DNA of 64,000 bases from positions 2,604,001 to 2,668,000 of the forward strand of contig NZ_CP041203.1 in assembly GCF_008033115.1 (NCBI RefSeq), read 5' to 3'. Origin of the DNA: Cellulomonas sp. Y8 (GTDB taxonomy: Bacteria > Actinomycetota > Actinomycetes > Actinomycetales > Cellulomonadaceae). The notes beneath the pieces are model-generated. The model searched no databases and was not told the origin of the DNA. It worked only from the letters and a program-made list of their open reading frames with translations. Of this stretch, positions 25,652 to 34,574 are shown in pieces (the stretch's first letter is position 1; each line of letters opens with the position of its first letter). The translations under genes were made by a program, and so were the position numbers.

Positions 25652-26647
25652 TCAGGAGGCGACGGCGGGTGCGGGTGCCGCGGCCGCCGCACCCAGCCGC
25701 TGCGCGCGCTGGGTCCGCACCCCGTCGACCGTCAGCAGCACGAGCGCCACCCACACGAGCCCGAAGCCCCACCAGCGCGCCGGCGGCATGGTCTCGTGCA
25801 GCACCAGCACGCCGATGATCAGCTGCAGCACCGGCGCGAGGTACTGCAGGCTGCCGACGACGCTCAGCGGCAGCCGGCGCGCCGACTCCCCGAACAGCAG
25901 CAGCGGCAGCGCGGTCGCGATGCCGGTCCCGGCGAGCGCGAGCGCGTGCCACAGCCCGGTGGCGGCGAAGGTCGACCCGCCGGACGCCCCGAGCCAGATC
26001 AGGTACCCGGCGGACAGCGGCGCGAGCACCAGCGTCTCCGCGGCAAGCCCGGGCGCGGCGGCGACGCTGCGGCCGACGCGGTTCTTCAGCAGGCCGTAGA
26101 GGCCGAACGACCCGGCGAGCGTGAGTGCCACCCACGGCAGCCGCCCGAGCCCGACCGTGATGACGACGACCGCGGCCGCGCCGAACCCGAGCGCCACCCA
26201 CTGCGTCCTTCGCAGCCGCTCGCGCAGCACGAGGACCGCGAGCAGCACGGTGACCAGCGGGTTGATGAAGTAGCCGAGCGCGGCGTCGACCACGTGCCCG
26301 CCGAGCGCGGCGAACACGAACGTCAGCCAGTTCACGGCCAGCAGCACGCTCGCGGCCGCGACCAGCGCCATGGTCCGGCGCGAGCGGAGCACGACGCCGA
26401 GCGCGCGCCAGGTGCGGGTGGCCGACAGCACGACGGCGCAGAAGATCAGGGACCAGAGCACGCGGTGGGCGACGACCTCGACGGCGCCCGTCGGCTTCAG
26501 CAGCTCGAAGTACAGCGGCAGGACGCCCCACAGCAGGTAGGCGCCGACGCCGGCGGCGAGGCCGCGGGGGTCCAGGGCGCCGGTGGTCACGGGCGCCGCG
26601 GCGGTCGTGGGCGGGCCGGCGGGGGCGGACGGGGAGGGCGTGCTCAC
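25652..26647 (-). CDS. rarD: RarD-like EamA/DMT superfamily transporter
   Basis: 331-residue inner-membrane protein with about ten helices in two EamA repeats. The early segment GVGAYLLWGVLPLYFELLKP and the second-repeat segments match the RarD family. RarD proteins are drug/metabolite transporters first linked to chloramphenicol sensitivity; the natural substrate is unknown. It is convergent with the mycosin gene and has its own promoter region shared with the divergent fprA. The GTG start is at 26647. Confidence 0.85.
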   Translation of the reverse strand: MSTPSPSAPAGPPTTAAAPVTTGALDPRGLAAGVGAYLLWGVLPLYFELLKPTGAVEVVAHRVLWSLIFCAVVLSATRTWRALGVVLRSRRTMALVAAASVLLAVNWLTFVFAALGGHVVDAALGYFINPLVTVLLAVLVLRERLRRTQWVALGFGAAAVVVITVGLGRLPWVALTLAGSFGLYGLLKNRVGRSVAAAPGLAAETLVLAPLSAGYLIWLGASGGSTFAATGLWHALALAGTGIATALPLLLFGESARRLPLSVVGSLQYLAPVLQLIIGVLVLHETMPPARWWGFGLVWVALVLLTVDGVRTQRAQRLGAAAAAPAPAVAS

Positions 26648-26734
26648 GACCCGACGCTAGCGCCGCCCACCCACGCGCCCGGGCCCCGTCCACGCCCCCG
26701 CGGGCAGAACGGCGGGAAGTCGGGGCAGATCGGC

Positions 26735-26753
26735 AGAGGTTAGGTCGTCCTAC
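26735..26753. promoter_or_regulatory. Possible DtxR/IdeR-type iron box upstream of fprA
   Basis: AGAGGTTAGGTCGTCCTAC resembles the DtxR consensus half-sites (AGGTTAGG at the left, CCTA at the right; about 12 of 19 positions agree). It overlaps a TACACT -10-like hexamer, where an iron repressor would block transcription of the ferredoxin reductase. Confidence 0.4.
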
Positions 26754-26788
26754 ACTGGTCGGCGGACCCCATGAAGGAAGGCACCTGC

Positions 26789-28186
26789 GTGACCTCGAAC
26801 CGCCCTGTCCGCGTGGCCGTCGTCGGCGCCGGCCCCGCCGGCATCTACGCCTCGGACATCCTGAGCCGCTCGGGCCTGGACGTCTCCATCGACCTCATCG
26901 AGCGGCTGCCCGCCCCGTTCGGCCTGGTGCGCTACGGCGTCGCCCCCGACCACCCGCGGATCAAGCAGATCATCGTCGCCCTGCACAAGGTGCTGGAGCG
27001 CGGCGACATCCGCCTGATCTGCAACGTCGACTACGGGGTGGACCTCAAGCTGGAGGACCTGCGCCGGCACTACGACGCGGTCATCTTCGCGACCGGCGCC
27101 ATCAGGGACGCCGACCTGCCGATCCCCGGCATCGAGCTGGACGGGTCGTACGGCGCCGCCGACTTCGTGTCCTGGTACGACGGCCACCCCGACGTGCCGC
27201 GCACCTGGCCGCTCACCGCGCAGCACGTCGCGGTGCTGGGGGCCGGCAACGTGGCGCTCGACGTCGCCCGGATCCTCGCGAAGCACGCCGACGACCTGCT
27301 GCCGACCGAGGTCCCGCAGAACGTCTACGAGGGCCTCAAGGCCAGCCCGGTGACGGACGTGCACGTGTTCGCGCGCCGCGGCCCGGCCCAGGCCAAGTTC
27401 TCCCCGCTGGAGCTGCGCGAGCTCGGCCACGTCCCGGACGTGGACGTCGTCGTGTACCCGGAGGACTTCGACTTCGACGAGGGCTCGATGGCCGCCATCC
27501 ACTCGTCGAACCAGACCAAGCAGGTCGTCAAGACGCTGACCGACTGGACGCTGAAGGAGCCGGAGGAGCTGACGGCGAGCCGCCGCATCCACCTGCACTT
27601 CCTGCACAAGCCGGTCGAGGTGCTCGGCGAGGACGGGAAGGTCGTCGGGCTGCGGACCGAGCGGACCGCGCTGGCCGGCGACGGCACCGTGGCGGGCACC
27701 GGGACCACGCACGACTGGCCCGTGCAGGCCGTGTACCGCGCGGTCGGCTACTTCGGCTCGCCGCTGGTGGACGTGCCGTTCGACGAGGCCAAGGGTGTCA
27801 TCGCCAACCGCGAGGGCCGGGTCGTGGACGTCGACGGCGAGCCCGTTGCCGGCGTCTACACCACGGGTTGGATCAAGCGCGGTCCGGTCGGCCTCATCGG
27901 GCACACCAAGTCCGACGCCAGCGAGACCATCCGGCACCTGGTCGAGGACGCCGGCGACGTCACGGCGGAGGGCAACCCGTTCCTGTCCGCCACCGAGCCG
28001 GAGCCGCAGGCGGTCGTCGACTTCCTCACCGCGCGCGGTGCCCGCCCGATCCACTGGGCCGGGTGGGAGCTGCTCGACGCGTACGAGCGGGCGCTCGGCG
28101 AGCCGCACGGGCGCGAGCGGGTCAAGGTCGTGCCGCGCGAGGACATGGTCCGGATCGCGCTGGCCGAGGCGGCCGGCGAGGCCTGA
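26789..28186 (+). CDS. fprA: Ferredoxin-NADP reductase (FprA/adrenodoxin reductase type)
   Basis: FAD-dependent enzyme that transfers electrons between NADPH and ferredoxin in the cytoplasm. The FAD-binding Rossmann motif VVGAGPAGIYASDIL is at the very N-terminus; the family segment PAPFGLVRYGVAPDHPRIK follows, and the NADP Rossmann motif VLGAGNVALDVARIL is near residue 150. The C-terminal GWIKRGPVGLIGHTKSDA is also diagnostic. GTG at 26789 is preferred because GAAGGAAGG lies just before it; ATG at 26771 is in frame but has no ribosome-binding site. Length is 465 residues, normal for the family. A DtxR-like box upstream suggests iron control. Confidence 0.93.
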   Translation: MTSNRPVRVAVVGAGPAGIYASDILSRSGLDVSIDLIERLPAPFGLVRYGVAPDHPRIKQIIVALHKVLERGDIRLICNVDYGVDLKLEDLRRHYDAVIFATGAIRDADLPIPGIELDGSYGAADFVSWYDGHPDVPRTWPLTAQHVAVLGAGNVALDVARILAKHADDLLPTEVPQNVYEGLKASPVTDVHVFARRGPAQAKFSPLELRELGHVPDVDVVVYPEDFDFDEGSMAAIHSSNQTKQVVKTLTDWTLKEPEELTASRRIHLHFLHKPVEVLGEDGKVVGLRTERTALAGDGTVAGTGTTHDWPVQAVYRAVGYFGSPLVDVPFDEAKGVIANREGRVVDVDGEPVAGVYTTGWIKRGPVGLIGHTKSDASETIRHLVEDAGDVTAEGNPFLSATEPEPQAVVDFLTARGARPIHWAGWELLDAYERALGEPHGRERVKVVPREDMVRIALAEAAGEA

Positions 28187-28197
28187 CCAGCCCGGCT

Positions 28198-28256
28198 GAC
28201 AGTGGAAGGTCGTGACGGACACGCGCACGGCGTGTCCGTCACAACCTTCCACTGTC
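28198..28256. repeat. Long intergenic palindrome (26-bp arms, 7-base loop)
   Basis: Arms at 28198-28223 and 28231-28256 match at 25 of 26 positions (left arm begins GACAGTGGAAGGTCGTGACG). It lies 12 bases after the fprA stop and 20 bases before the stop of the convergent ABC operon, so it could terminate transcription from both sides. Confidence 0.75.
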
Positions 28257-28276
28257 GCGGCGTGGGCCGCCCCGGG

Positions 28277-29053
28277 TCAGCCCGTGAAGCGGCGGAGGAA
28301 CTCCTGCGTGCGGGGCTCGCGCGGGGCGCCCAGCACCTGCTCCGCCGGGCCGCGCTCGAGGATCCGGCCCTGGTGCAGGAAGCACACCTCGTCGGCGACG
28401 TGCCGGGCGAACGCCATCTCGTGCGTCGCGACGACCATGGTCGTGCCCTCGTCCTTGAGCTCACCCAGGAGATCCAGCACCTCGCCGACCAGCTCCGGGT
28501 CGAGCGCGCTCGTCACCTCGTCGAGCAGCATCAGCGCGGGCTGCGTCACCAGCGCCCGCGCGATCGCCACGCGCTGCTGCTGACCGCCGGACAGCTCGTC
28601 GGGGAAGGCCTGCGCCTTGGCTCCGAGCCCGACCCGCTCCAGCATCGCCGCGGCGCGCTCCCGGGCCTCCCGCTTGCCGACCTTGTGCACCAGCCGCGGC
28701 GCCAGCGTCACGTTGTCGAGCACCCGCAGGTGCGGGAACAGGTTGTACGCCTGGAACACCATGCCGATCCGCGCGCGCACCGCGTTCGCGTCGACCCGGG
28801 GGTCCGTGACCTCCTGGCCGGCGACCTCGATGACGCCGTCGTCGACCTCCTCCAGCAGGTTGACGCACCGAAGCAGCGTCGACTTCCCGGAGCCGGAGGC
28901 GCCGATCAGCACGACGACCTGGTGCTCGGCGACGTCGAGGGACAGGTCGTCGAGGACGACGTGGTCGCCGAAGGCCTTGCGGACCCGGTCGACCCGCAGC
29001 AGCGGGGATCCGGCGGGGACGACGTCGGGGGTGGGGGTGGCCGGCCCGGTCAT
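28277..29053 (-). CDS. Polar amino acid ABC transporter, ATP-binding protein
   Basis: 258-residue ATPase of a GlnQ/HisP-type importer. Walker A is GASGSGKST, the signature LSGGQQQRVAIARAL, Walker B LMLLDEVTSALD, and the switch His lies in VVATHEM. The ATG at 29053 overlaps the permease stop (ATGA). Order in the operon is binding protein, permease, ATPase, which is normal for single-permease amino acid importers. The substrate cannot be named from sequence; arginine, glutamine or glutamate-type polar amino acids are usual. Confidence 0.93.
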   Translation of the reverse strand: MTGPATPTPDVVPAGSPLLRVDRVRKAFGDHVVLDDLSLDVAEHQVVVLIGASGSGKSTLLRCVNLLEEVDDGVIEVAGQEVTDPRVDANAVRARIGMVFQAYNLFPHLRVLDNVTLAPRLVHKVGKREARERAAAMLERVGLGAKAQAFPDELSGGQQQRVAIARALVTQPALMLLDEVTSALDPELVGEVLDLLGELKDEGTTMVVATHEMAFARHVADEVCFLHQGRILERGPAEQVLGAPREPRTQEFLRRFTG

Positions 29054-29937
29054 CGCATGGCCCCCGCGCCGGCCAACCCGCTCTGCGACCCCAGCCAGCC
29101 GCCGCGCTTCGCGAGCGCGTCCGTGAACCGGGTCAGCGGGATCGTCAGCAGCACGAACAGCACGCCCGCCACGACGTACGGCGTGAAGTTGGCGTAGGTC
29201 GCCGTCTGGATCTGCGCGGCGCGCACCGCGTCCACGGCGCCGAGGATCGAGATGAGGCCCGAGTCCTTCGACAGCGACACCAGGTCGTTCAGCAGCGGCG
29301 GGACCACCCGGCGCACGGCCTGGGGGAGCACGACGTGCCGCAGGGTCTGCCCGCGGGTCAGCCCGAGCGACCGCGCGGACGCGACCTGCGACGGGTGCAC
29401 GGACTCGATGCCCGCGCGGAACACCTCCGCGACGTACGCCGAGTACGTCAGGACCAGCGCCAGCCCGCCGAGCACCACCGCCGACGTCGGGATGCCCTGC
29501 AGCCGCAGGCCCGGCAGGCCGAACCCGACCAGCAGCAGCACGAGGATCAGCGGGAGCCCGCGGAACACGTCGACGTAGCCGGTGGCGAGGGCGCGCAGCG
29601 GGAAGAACGCAGGCCCCCGCAGCGTCCGCGCGAGCGCCAGCAGCATCGCCACGACGACGATGATCACCGCGCACACGGCCATCACGCGCACGTTCAGCCA
29701 CAGGCCCTCGAGCACCTTCGGCAGCGACGCCCAGGCGACCTCGGGGTCGAGGAACGACTGCTTGACCCGCGGCCATCCCGGCGAGCTCACCAGCCCGAGC
29801 ACGGCGACGGCCGCCACCAGGACGGTGCTGACCAGGGCGACCACCGTCGACCGGCGGGTCTGCCCGCGCCGGTAGGCGTCGCGCTCGCGCTGCCGGTCGG
29901 ACGGCACCCACGCGGGGCGGGTGCCGTCCGGCGGCAT
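29050..29937 (-). CDS. Polar amino acid ABC transporter, permease
   Basis: Membrane subunit of the importer, about 295 residues, with the HisM/GlnP-type permease domain. One helix near residues 27-45 precedes the main domain. The EAA-type coupling loop is SARSLGLTRGQTLRHVVLPQ, and the segment YVDVFRGLPLILVLLLVGFG is characteristic. The ATG at 29937 is used here. A GTG at 29964 that overlaps the TAG of the binding-protein gene by one base is an equally possible, translationally coupled start. The stop overlaps the ATPase start. Confidence 0.9.
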   Translation of the reverse strand: MPPDGTRPAWVPSDRQRERDAYRRGQTRRSTVVALVSTVLVAAVAVLGLVSSPGWPRVKQSFLDPEVAWASLPKVLEGLWLNVRVMAVCAVIIVVVAMLLALARTLRGPAFFPLRALATGYVDVFRGLPLILVLLLVGFGLPGLRLQGIPTSAVVLGGLALVLTYSAYVAEVFRAGIESVHPSQVASARSLGLTRGQTLRHVVLPQAVRRVVPPLLNDLVSLSKDSGLISILGAVDAVRAAQIQTATYANFTPYVVAGVLFVLLTIPLTRFTDALAKRGGWLGSQSGLAGAGAMR

Positions 29938-29963
29938 CGCGGGGTCCGCGGGTCCCGCGGGCA

Positions 29964-30821
29964 CTACTGCAGGACCGGCGCGCCGGCCGCGTCGGTGAGC
30001 CACTGCGACTCGAGGTCGGCGAGCGTGCCGTCCTCGCGCAGGGTGTCGACCGCCTCGGTCACCGGCTCGGTGAGCGACGAGCCCTTGTCGAGGACCAGGC
30101 CGAGCTGGTCGGCGCCGGCCGCGTCGTCCGCGGGCAGCTGGCCGACGAGCACTCCGCCGTCGAGCTCGGCCGCCGTGATGTACAGCGCGGTCGGCAGGTC
30201 GACGACGATCGCGTCCACCAGGCCGGCCTGCAGCGCCTGCTTCACCTGGTCGTTGTCGTTGAACACCTGGATGTCGGTGCTCGGGTCGATCGCGTCCTGC
30301 GCGACCGTGAGGCTCGTGGTGCCGACCATCGCGCCGAGCTTCGCGTCCTTCAGCTCGGCCAGCGAGGTCGCGCCGGCGACGGACGAGCCCTCCAGCGTCA
30401 CGACGGCCTGCGCGGTGTCGTAGTACGACGACGAGAAGTCGAGGTTCTCGGCGCGCTCGGGGCTGATCGACACCTGGTTGATCGCGAAGTCGAACGACTT
30501 GGCGCCCGGGGCGATGATCTGGTCGAACGTGACCGGGGCCCACTCGACCTGGTCGGCGTCGTAGCCGAGCTGCTGCGCGACCGCGTAGGCCACCGCCGCC
30601 TCGAAGCCCTCGCCGCTGCTCGGGTCGTTGTCGACGACCCACGGCTCGTAGGCCGGGTCGGAGGTGCCGATGGTCAGCACGCCGTCGGTCAGGGTGTCGA
30701 GCGCGCCGTCGGCCGCGGCGGACGTCGACGCGGGCGCGTCGCTCCCCTCGTCGACGGGCGCACAGGCCGCGAGCGCCAGCGCGCTCGCAGCGGCCAGGGC
30801 AAGGATGCGGACGGTACGCAC
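29964..30821 (-). CDS. Polar amino acid ABC transporter, substrate-binding lipoprotein
   Basis: 285-residue extracytoplasmic solute-binding protein, family 3. The N-terminal lipoprotein signal (VRILALAAASALALAAC) ends in a lipobox with Cys at about residue 20. The SBP_bac_3 core contains GFEAAVAYAVAQQLGY and DFAINQVSISPERAENLDFS. GTG at 30821 is chosen because GAGGAG lies 8 bases upstream and the lipoprotein signal starts immediately; the frame is open further but reads as non-coding. First gene of the importer operon, divergent from htpX. Confidence 0.92.
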   Translation of the reverse strand: MRTVRILALAAASALALAACAPVDEGSDAPASTSAAADGALDTLTDGVLTIGTSDPAYEPWVVDNDPSSGEGFEAAVAYAVAQQLGYDADQVEWAPVTFDQIIAPGAKSFDFAINQVSISPERAENLDFSSSYYDTAQAVVTLEGSSVAGATSLAELKDAKLGAMVGTTSLTVAQDAIDPSTDIQVFNDNDQVKQALQAGLVDAIVVDLPTALYITAAELDGGVLVGQLPADDAAGADQLGLVLDKGSSLTEPVTEAVDTLREDGTLADLESQWLTDAAGAPVLQ

Positions 30822-30939
30822 GGTGTCTCCTCGGGGGACGGCGGGATGTGCGGGGTCAGGGTAGGGGAACTGCCGGACGGCCTGCAGCGTTGTCTGGAGC
30901 GCGGGACGAGTTGTCGGCCGCGAGGGAGGAAGGACGCAC

Positions 30940-31815
30940 ATGGGTCACCGGCACTACAACGGCCTGAAGACGGCGCTGCTGTTCGGCGTGCTGTGGGCCG
31001 TGCTGCTCGGCATCGGCGCGTTCGTGGCGAACGGGCGGTACATCTTCCTGTTCGCCCTGGCCGGGCTCGCGATGACCGCGTACTCCTACTGGAACTCCGA
31101 CAAGATCGCGATCCGCGCCATGCACGCGCGGCCGGTGTCGGAGATCGAGCAGCCCGCCATGTACCGGATCGTCCGTGAGCTCTCCACCGCCGCGCGCCAG
31201 CCCATGCCGCGGCTGTACGTCTCGCCGACCGCCGCGCCCAACGCGTTCGCCACCGGTCGCAACCCGCGCAACGCCGCCGTCTGCTGCACCGAGGGCATCC
31301 TGCAGATCCTCGACGAGCGGGAGCTCCGCGGCGTGCTCGGCCACGAGCTCATGCACGTGTACAACCGGGACATCCTCACGTCGTCGATCGCGGCCGCCGT
31401 GGCCGGTGTCATCACCTCGGTGGCGCAGTTCGCCCTGTTCTTCGGCGGGGGCAACGACCGCGACCGCGGCGGCAACCCCATCGCCGCGCTGCTCATGGTG
31501 TTCCTCGCCCCGCTCGCCGCGACGCTCATCCAGCTCGCGATCAGCCGCACCCGCGAGTACGACGCCGACGAGGACGGCGCCGCCCTCACCGGGGACCCGC
31601 TCGCGCTGGCCTCGGCGCTGCGCAAGCTCGAGCAGGGCACCGCGGCTCGGCCGCTGCCGCAGGAGCGGGACCTCGTGGACGTGTCGCACCTGATGATCGC
31701 GAACCCGTTCAAGGGCGCGGGCATCGGGCGGATGTTCGCGACGCACCCGCCGATGGCGGACCGGATCCAGCGCCTGGAGCGCATGGCGGGGTACGGCGGG
31801 GTGGAGCGGTACTGA
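30940..31815 (+). CDS. htpX: Membrane zinc metalloprotease HtpX (M48 family)
   Basis: 291-residue integral membrane protease involved in turnover of misfolded membrane proteins. Two N-terminal helices (residues about 10-50) precede the zinc site HELMH at 135-139 in [11 protein letters not shown]; a further helix pair follows, and the downstream Glu ligand is in [13 protein letters not shown]. Length and topology fit HtpX. A GGGAGGAAGG ribosome-binding site precedes the ATG. It stands alone between divergent and convergent neighbours. Confidence 0.93.
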   Translation: MGHRHYNGLKTALLFGVLWAVLLGIGAFVANGRYIFLFALAGLAMTAYSYWNSDKIAIRAMHARPVSEIEQPAMYRIVRELSTAARQPMPRLYVSPTAAPNAFATGRNPRNAAVCCTEGILQILDERELRGVLGHELMHVYNRDILTSSIAAAVAGVITSVAQFALFFGGGNDRDRGGNPIAALLMVFLAPLAATLIQLAISRTREYDADEDGAALTGDPLALASALRKLEQGTAARPLPQERDLVDVSHLMIANPFKGAGIGRMFATHPPMADRIQRLERMAGYGGVERY

Positions 31816-31837
31816 GCGGCGTCCGCACCCGCGGCGC

Positions 31838-32257
31838 CTAGCACACGGGGACCCGCAGCGTGCCGTCGGCGGGAGCCGTCGTCGCGTTCAACGCCTGGAG
31901 CTGATCGGACGCGAGGTCGTTGATGGTCAACGTCGTGTCGCCGTGGTGGACCTCGACGCTGGAGAGCGCGACACCCGGTCGGCCCTGCTTGAGCAGCCCG
32001 AGCGATCGGACCAGGACGCAGCCGGCATCGGCGCTCGCGGTGACCTCGATGACCCCGCTGTACCGGGAGCCGTAGCCGAACGAGTCATCGAACTCGACGT
32101 CCGTCGCCTCGACGCCGTCCAGGTCCGCGATGGCTTGTGCGATCTCCTCGTCCGGGACGCCGCCCGTGTCGCGGCCGGAGGTCGTGGTGACGCATCCGGA
32201 CAGTGCCAGAGCCGCCGCCACGGCGGTCGACGCCGCGATCAGCCGGGTTGGGGTCAT
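31838..32257 (-). CDS. Small lipoprotein downstream of lipase-like protein (possible immunity protein)
   Basis: 139 residues. A type II signal peptide ends in LALSGC with the lipid-attached Cys at position 22. The mature part is short, acidic and rich in strand-forming residues, with no recognised domain; two further Cys (about residue 99 and the last residue) could form a disulfide. The ATG overlaps the stop of the GHSQG hydrolase gene by four bases, so the two are made together. Type VII lipase toxins in Firmicutes are neutralised by lipoproteins (for example TslA/TilA in Staphylococcus aureus). An analogous immunity role here is inference from layout, not from sequence similarity. Confidence 0.7.
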   Translation of the reverse strand: MTPTRLIAASTAVAAALALSGCVTTTSGRDTGGVPDEEIAQAIADLDGVEATDVEFDDSFGYGSRYSGVIEVTASADAGCVLVRSLGLLKQGRPGVALSSVEVHHGDTTLTINDLASDQLQALNATTAPADGTLRVPVC

Positions 32258-33756
32258 CGGGTCACGTCCCAGCGCGTGATCTCGGCTTCACCAGCGAAGA
32301 ACGGCGACTGCAGGTCCCGCCAGCGCTGCAGGCCCGGATGAGTCGAGGCGTCGACGGCCCGCCCGGTGTCCGAGTACACGTCCGTGCCGTGCGCGGAACC
32401 GACTCCCGGCTGGACCGTCGTCAGAGCGGGACGGTCCGACAGCGGATCCTGCACCGTGAAGTCGGAACGCGGGAGCGAGCGCTCGACCGTGACCCAGTTC
32501 GCGCGGTCGGGGTTCTCGCGGCCCTCGAGCATCGGGACGGCGTCCTGGTCGTGCTCGAGCGACAGGACCGAGACGGAGTCCGGGATGTCGAACCGCGCGA
32601 TCGGCGAGCCGCCGGTGACGAGGCTCCGGACGTCGAACTCGGAGCGGAACGCGGGGTCCGAGGCGAGGGCGGCGGCGGTGATCCCGCCCTGGCTGTGGCC
32701 GGTGAGCATGACCGGCTCGTGGCGGCCGACGCCGGCCATCCGCATCGCCTCCCGGACCTGAGCCTGCATGTGCGTGTTCTGCCCGGCCATGAGCCGGACG
32801 TTCGTGGTGAGGTCGACCGGGTTGTCCCCGCGCTGCGCACCCCACTCCTGGGTGCCGGGGATCTGGACGATCCACGCGAACGATGCGTCGGGCTGCGCGA
32901 CGCGCACGATCTGCACCTGCCCCTCGTCCTGGCCGAGCCGGTACTGCTCCCGGAAGATGTCCGCGACGGAGCGCGGCTCGTTGCCGGCCCAGTCGCCGTC
33001 GACCTCGTCGACCCCCACCGCCCCCGTGTCCTGGAGCATCCCGAACAGCCCGCCGGCGTTCACCAGCCCGCCGACCGCGTCCTCGTACGTCCCGGTCGGC
33101 CACGCACCGCCCGACAGCGCGAACGGCAGCGCGAGCCCCCCGGCGGGCCCGCCGAGCAGCGTGCCGAGGCTCCACGTCGTCCCCTGGACCAGGCTCGGCG
33201 CCATGCGGGTGAGCGACTCCAGGAGCCACGGGTTGTCGTACAGCCCGTCCATCCCGGCCCGACCCAGCGCGGCCGGGTCGACGTCCCGGGCGAGGATGAC
33301 GAGCGCGGGCCAGCCGGCCGGCCTCGCGAGCACCGCCCCCGCCCCGCCCAGCAGCACGAGGCCCCCGCCGACCGCCAGGAACGGCAGCGCCGCCCCGAGC
33401 GCGAACCCCGCGGCGTTCTGCAGCGCCTCCAGCACCCGCTGCTGCGTGGCGTCGACGAGCTCGTACGTCGTCGCGGACGCCCGCAGCACCACGGCGGTGC
33501 CCTCGAGCCGGGTGCTCACCACGAGCAGCCCGTTCGCGCCGATCGTCGCGGCGGCGACCGAGCCGGCGACGGCCGCGACCTCCCCGGGGCACAGCAGGGT
33601 CGCGACGGTGACGTCCGGGTGCACCGCGACGGCCGCGACGGACCCGCTCCACCGCCGGACGTCGTCGCCTGCGGCGTCGAGCAGCCCGGCCTCGGAGCGC
33701 AGGTCCTGCAGGCGCGCTCCCATCCCGCCCGCGCCGCCGCTCACGCTGATGCTCAC
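32254..33756 (-). CDS. Lipase-like alpha/beta hydrolase, possible T7SS effector
   Basis: 500 residues. The N-terminal ~110 residues are mostly helical and strand-poor, followed by a hydrophobic double segment (about 120-165, LPFLAVGGGLVLLGGAGAVL). The C-terminal alpha/beta hydrolase domain has nucleophile Ser355 in GHSQGG, candidate Asp403 or Asp405 in EHDQDAVP and His456 in SAHGTDV, a complete lipase-type triad. The GTG start overlaps the previous stop (GTGA), and the stop overlaps the lipoprotein start. The upstream WXG-like gene in the same operon links it to type VII export. It could be an antibacterial or membrane-active phospholipase; a housekeeping lipase would not be expected in this arrangement. 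Confidence 0.75.
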   Translation of the reverse strand: MSISVSGGAGGMGARLQDLRSEAGLLDAAGDDVRRWSGSVAAVAVHPDVTVATLLCPGEVAAVAGSVAAATIGANGLLVVSTRLEGTAVVLRASATTYELVDATQQRVLEALQNAAGFALGAALPFLAVGGGLVLLGGAGAVLARPAGWPALVILARDVDPAALGRAGMDGLYDNPWLLESLTRMAPSLVQGTTWSLGTLLGGPAGGLALPFALSGGAWPTGTYEDAVGGLVNAGGLFGMLQDTGAVGVDEVDGDWAGNEPRSVADIFREQYRLGQDEGQVQIVRVAQPDASFAWIVQIPGTQEWGAQRGDNPVDLTTNVRLMAGQNTHMQAQVREAMRMAGVGRHEPVMLTGHSQGGITAAALASDPAFRSEFDVRSLVTGGSPIARFDIPDSVSVLSLEHDQDAVPMLEGRENPDRANWVTVERSLPRSDFTVQDPLSDRPALTTVQPGVGSAHGTDVYSDTGRAVDASTHPGLQRWRDLQSPFFAGEAEITRWDVTR

Positions 33757-34574
33757 GCGTCGTCCTCCGTCGCCGGCGCGCTCGTGAACCGGCCGGCCAG
33801 GTCGTGGAGCAGCGCTGCCCGCACGTCCTCGCGGCTGCGCGGGGTGTGCACGACCTGGCCGTCGGCCGTGCGGGTGAGCTCGACCCAGCCGGCATCCGTG
33901 CGGAGCAGGCTGAGCGTCGAGACGTCCGTGCGGCCACGGCTGGCGACCGACACCACCAGGCTGCCGTCGGTGCCGCGCACGGCCGCCTCGACCACGGCGG
34001 GCGGCCCGTCGGTGCCGAGCTCGGCGCACAGCGCGTCGACGGTGCCGCTGTCGCCGGTGCGGATCGCCTGGGCGAGTGCGATCGTCAGCTCCTCCGGGAC
34101 GGTCGCCGGGGCGGCCGCCACGCGGACCGGGGCGTCGGGGACGTGCCGCAGCGCCTCGTCCACGAGCCTGGATGCCGGGAAGGCGCTCACCTCCACCCCG
34201 GGGCGCGGCGTGGTCCCGGCCAGACCGGCGCCGGGCACGACGTCGACGCCGCGCGCCACGCCCGAGCCGGCCTCCGCGTCGGACCACAGCACGGCCAGCA
34301 GCGCCCGCTCGCCCGCGGCGGCGGCCACCTCGACGGCGACCAGCGCGGCCGCGCCGCCCTCGACCGCCGCGCGGAGCACCGCGTCCACCCGCTCGGGTGC
34401 CGCGGCGTCGTCGGCGGGCGGAGCCGATGGTGCGACGGGCGATCCGTCCCGGTCGACCGGCAGCACCTCGGCCCACCCGGGCAGGCCGGGGACGCCGGCG
34501 CTCGCGACAGCCCAGTCCCGCTCGCCCAGGCGCGTCCGCAGTGCGCCGTCGAGCGGCGCGAGCACGGCGGTCAC
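33753..34574 (-). CDS. Unknown protein in WXG/lipase operon
   Basis: 273 residues, no recognised domain. Composition is Ala/Val-rich and acidic with alternating strand-like and helical stretches, no signal peptide and no membrane helix, so it is probably cytoplasmic. The middle section (GGAAALVAVEVAAAAGERAL) and the C-terminal strands (SLVVSVASRGRTDVSTLSLL) suggest a folded alpha/beta protein. The size and position between a WXG-like protein and a putative exported hydrolase would suit an EspG-like secretion chaperone, but no sequence signature supports that. Overlaps both neighbours by four bases. Confidence 0.6.
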   Translation of the reverse strand: MTAVLAPLDGALRTRLGERDWAVASAGVPGLPGWAEVLPVDRDGSPVAPSAPPADDAAAPERVDAVLRAAVEGGAAALVAVEVAAAAGERALLAVLWSDAEAGSGVARGVDVVPGAGLAGTTPRPGVEVSAFPASRLVDEALRHVPDAPVRVAAAPATVPEELTIALAQAIRTGDSGTVDALCAELGTDGPPAVVEAAVRGTDGSLVVSVASRGRTDVSTLSLLRTDAGWVELTRTADGQVVHTPRSREDVRAALLHDLAGRFTSAPATEDDA

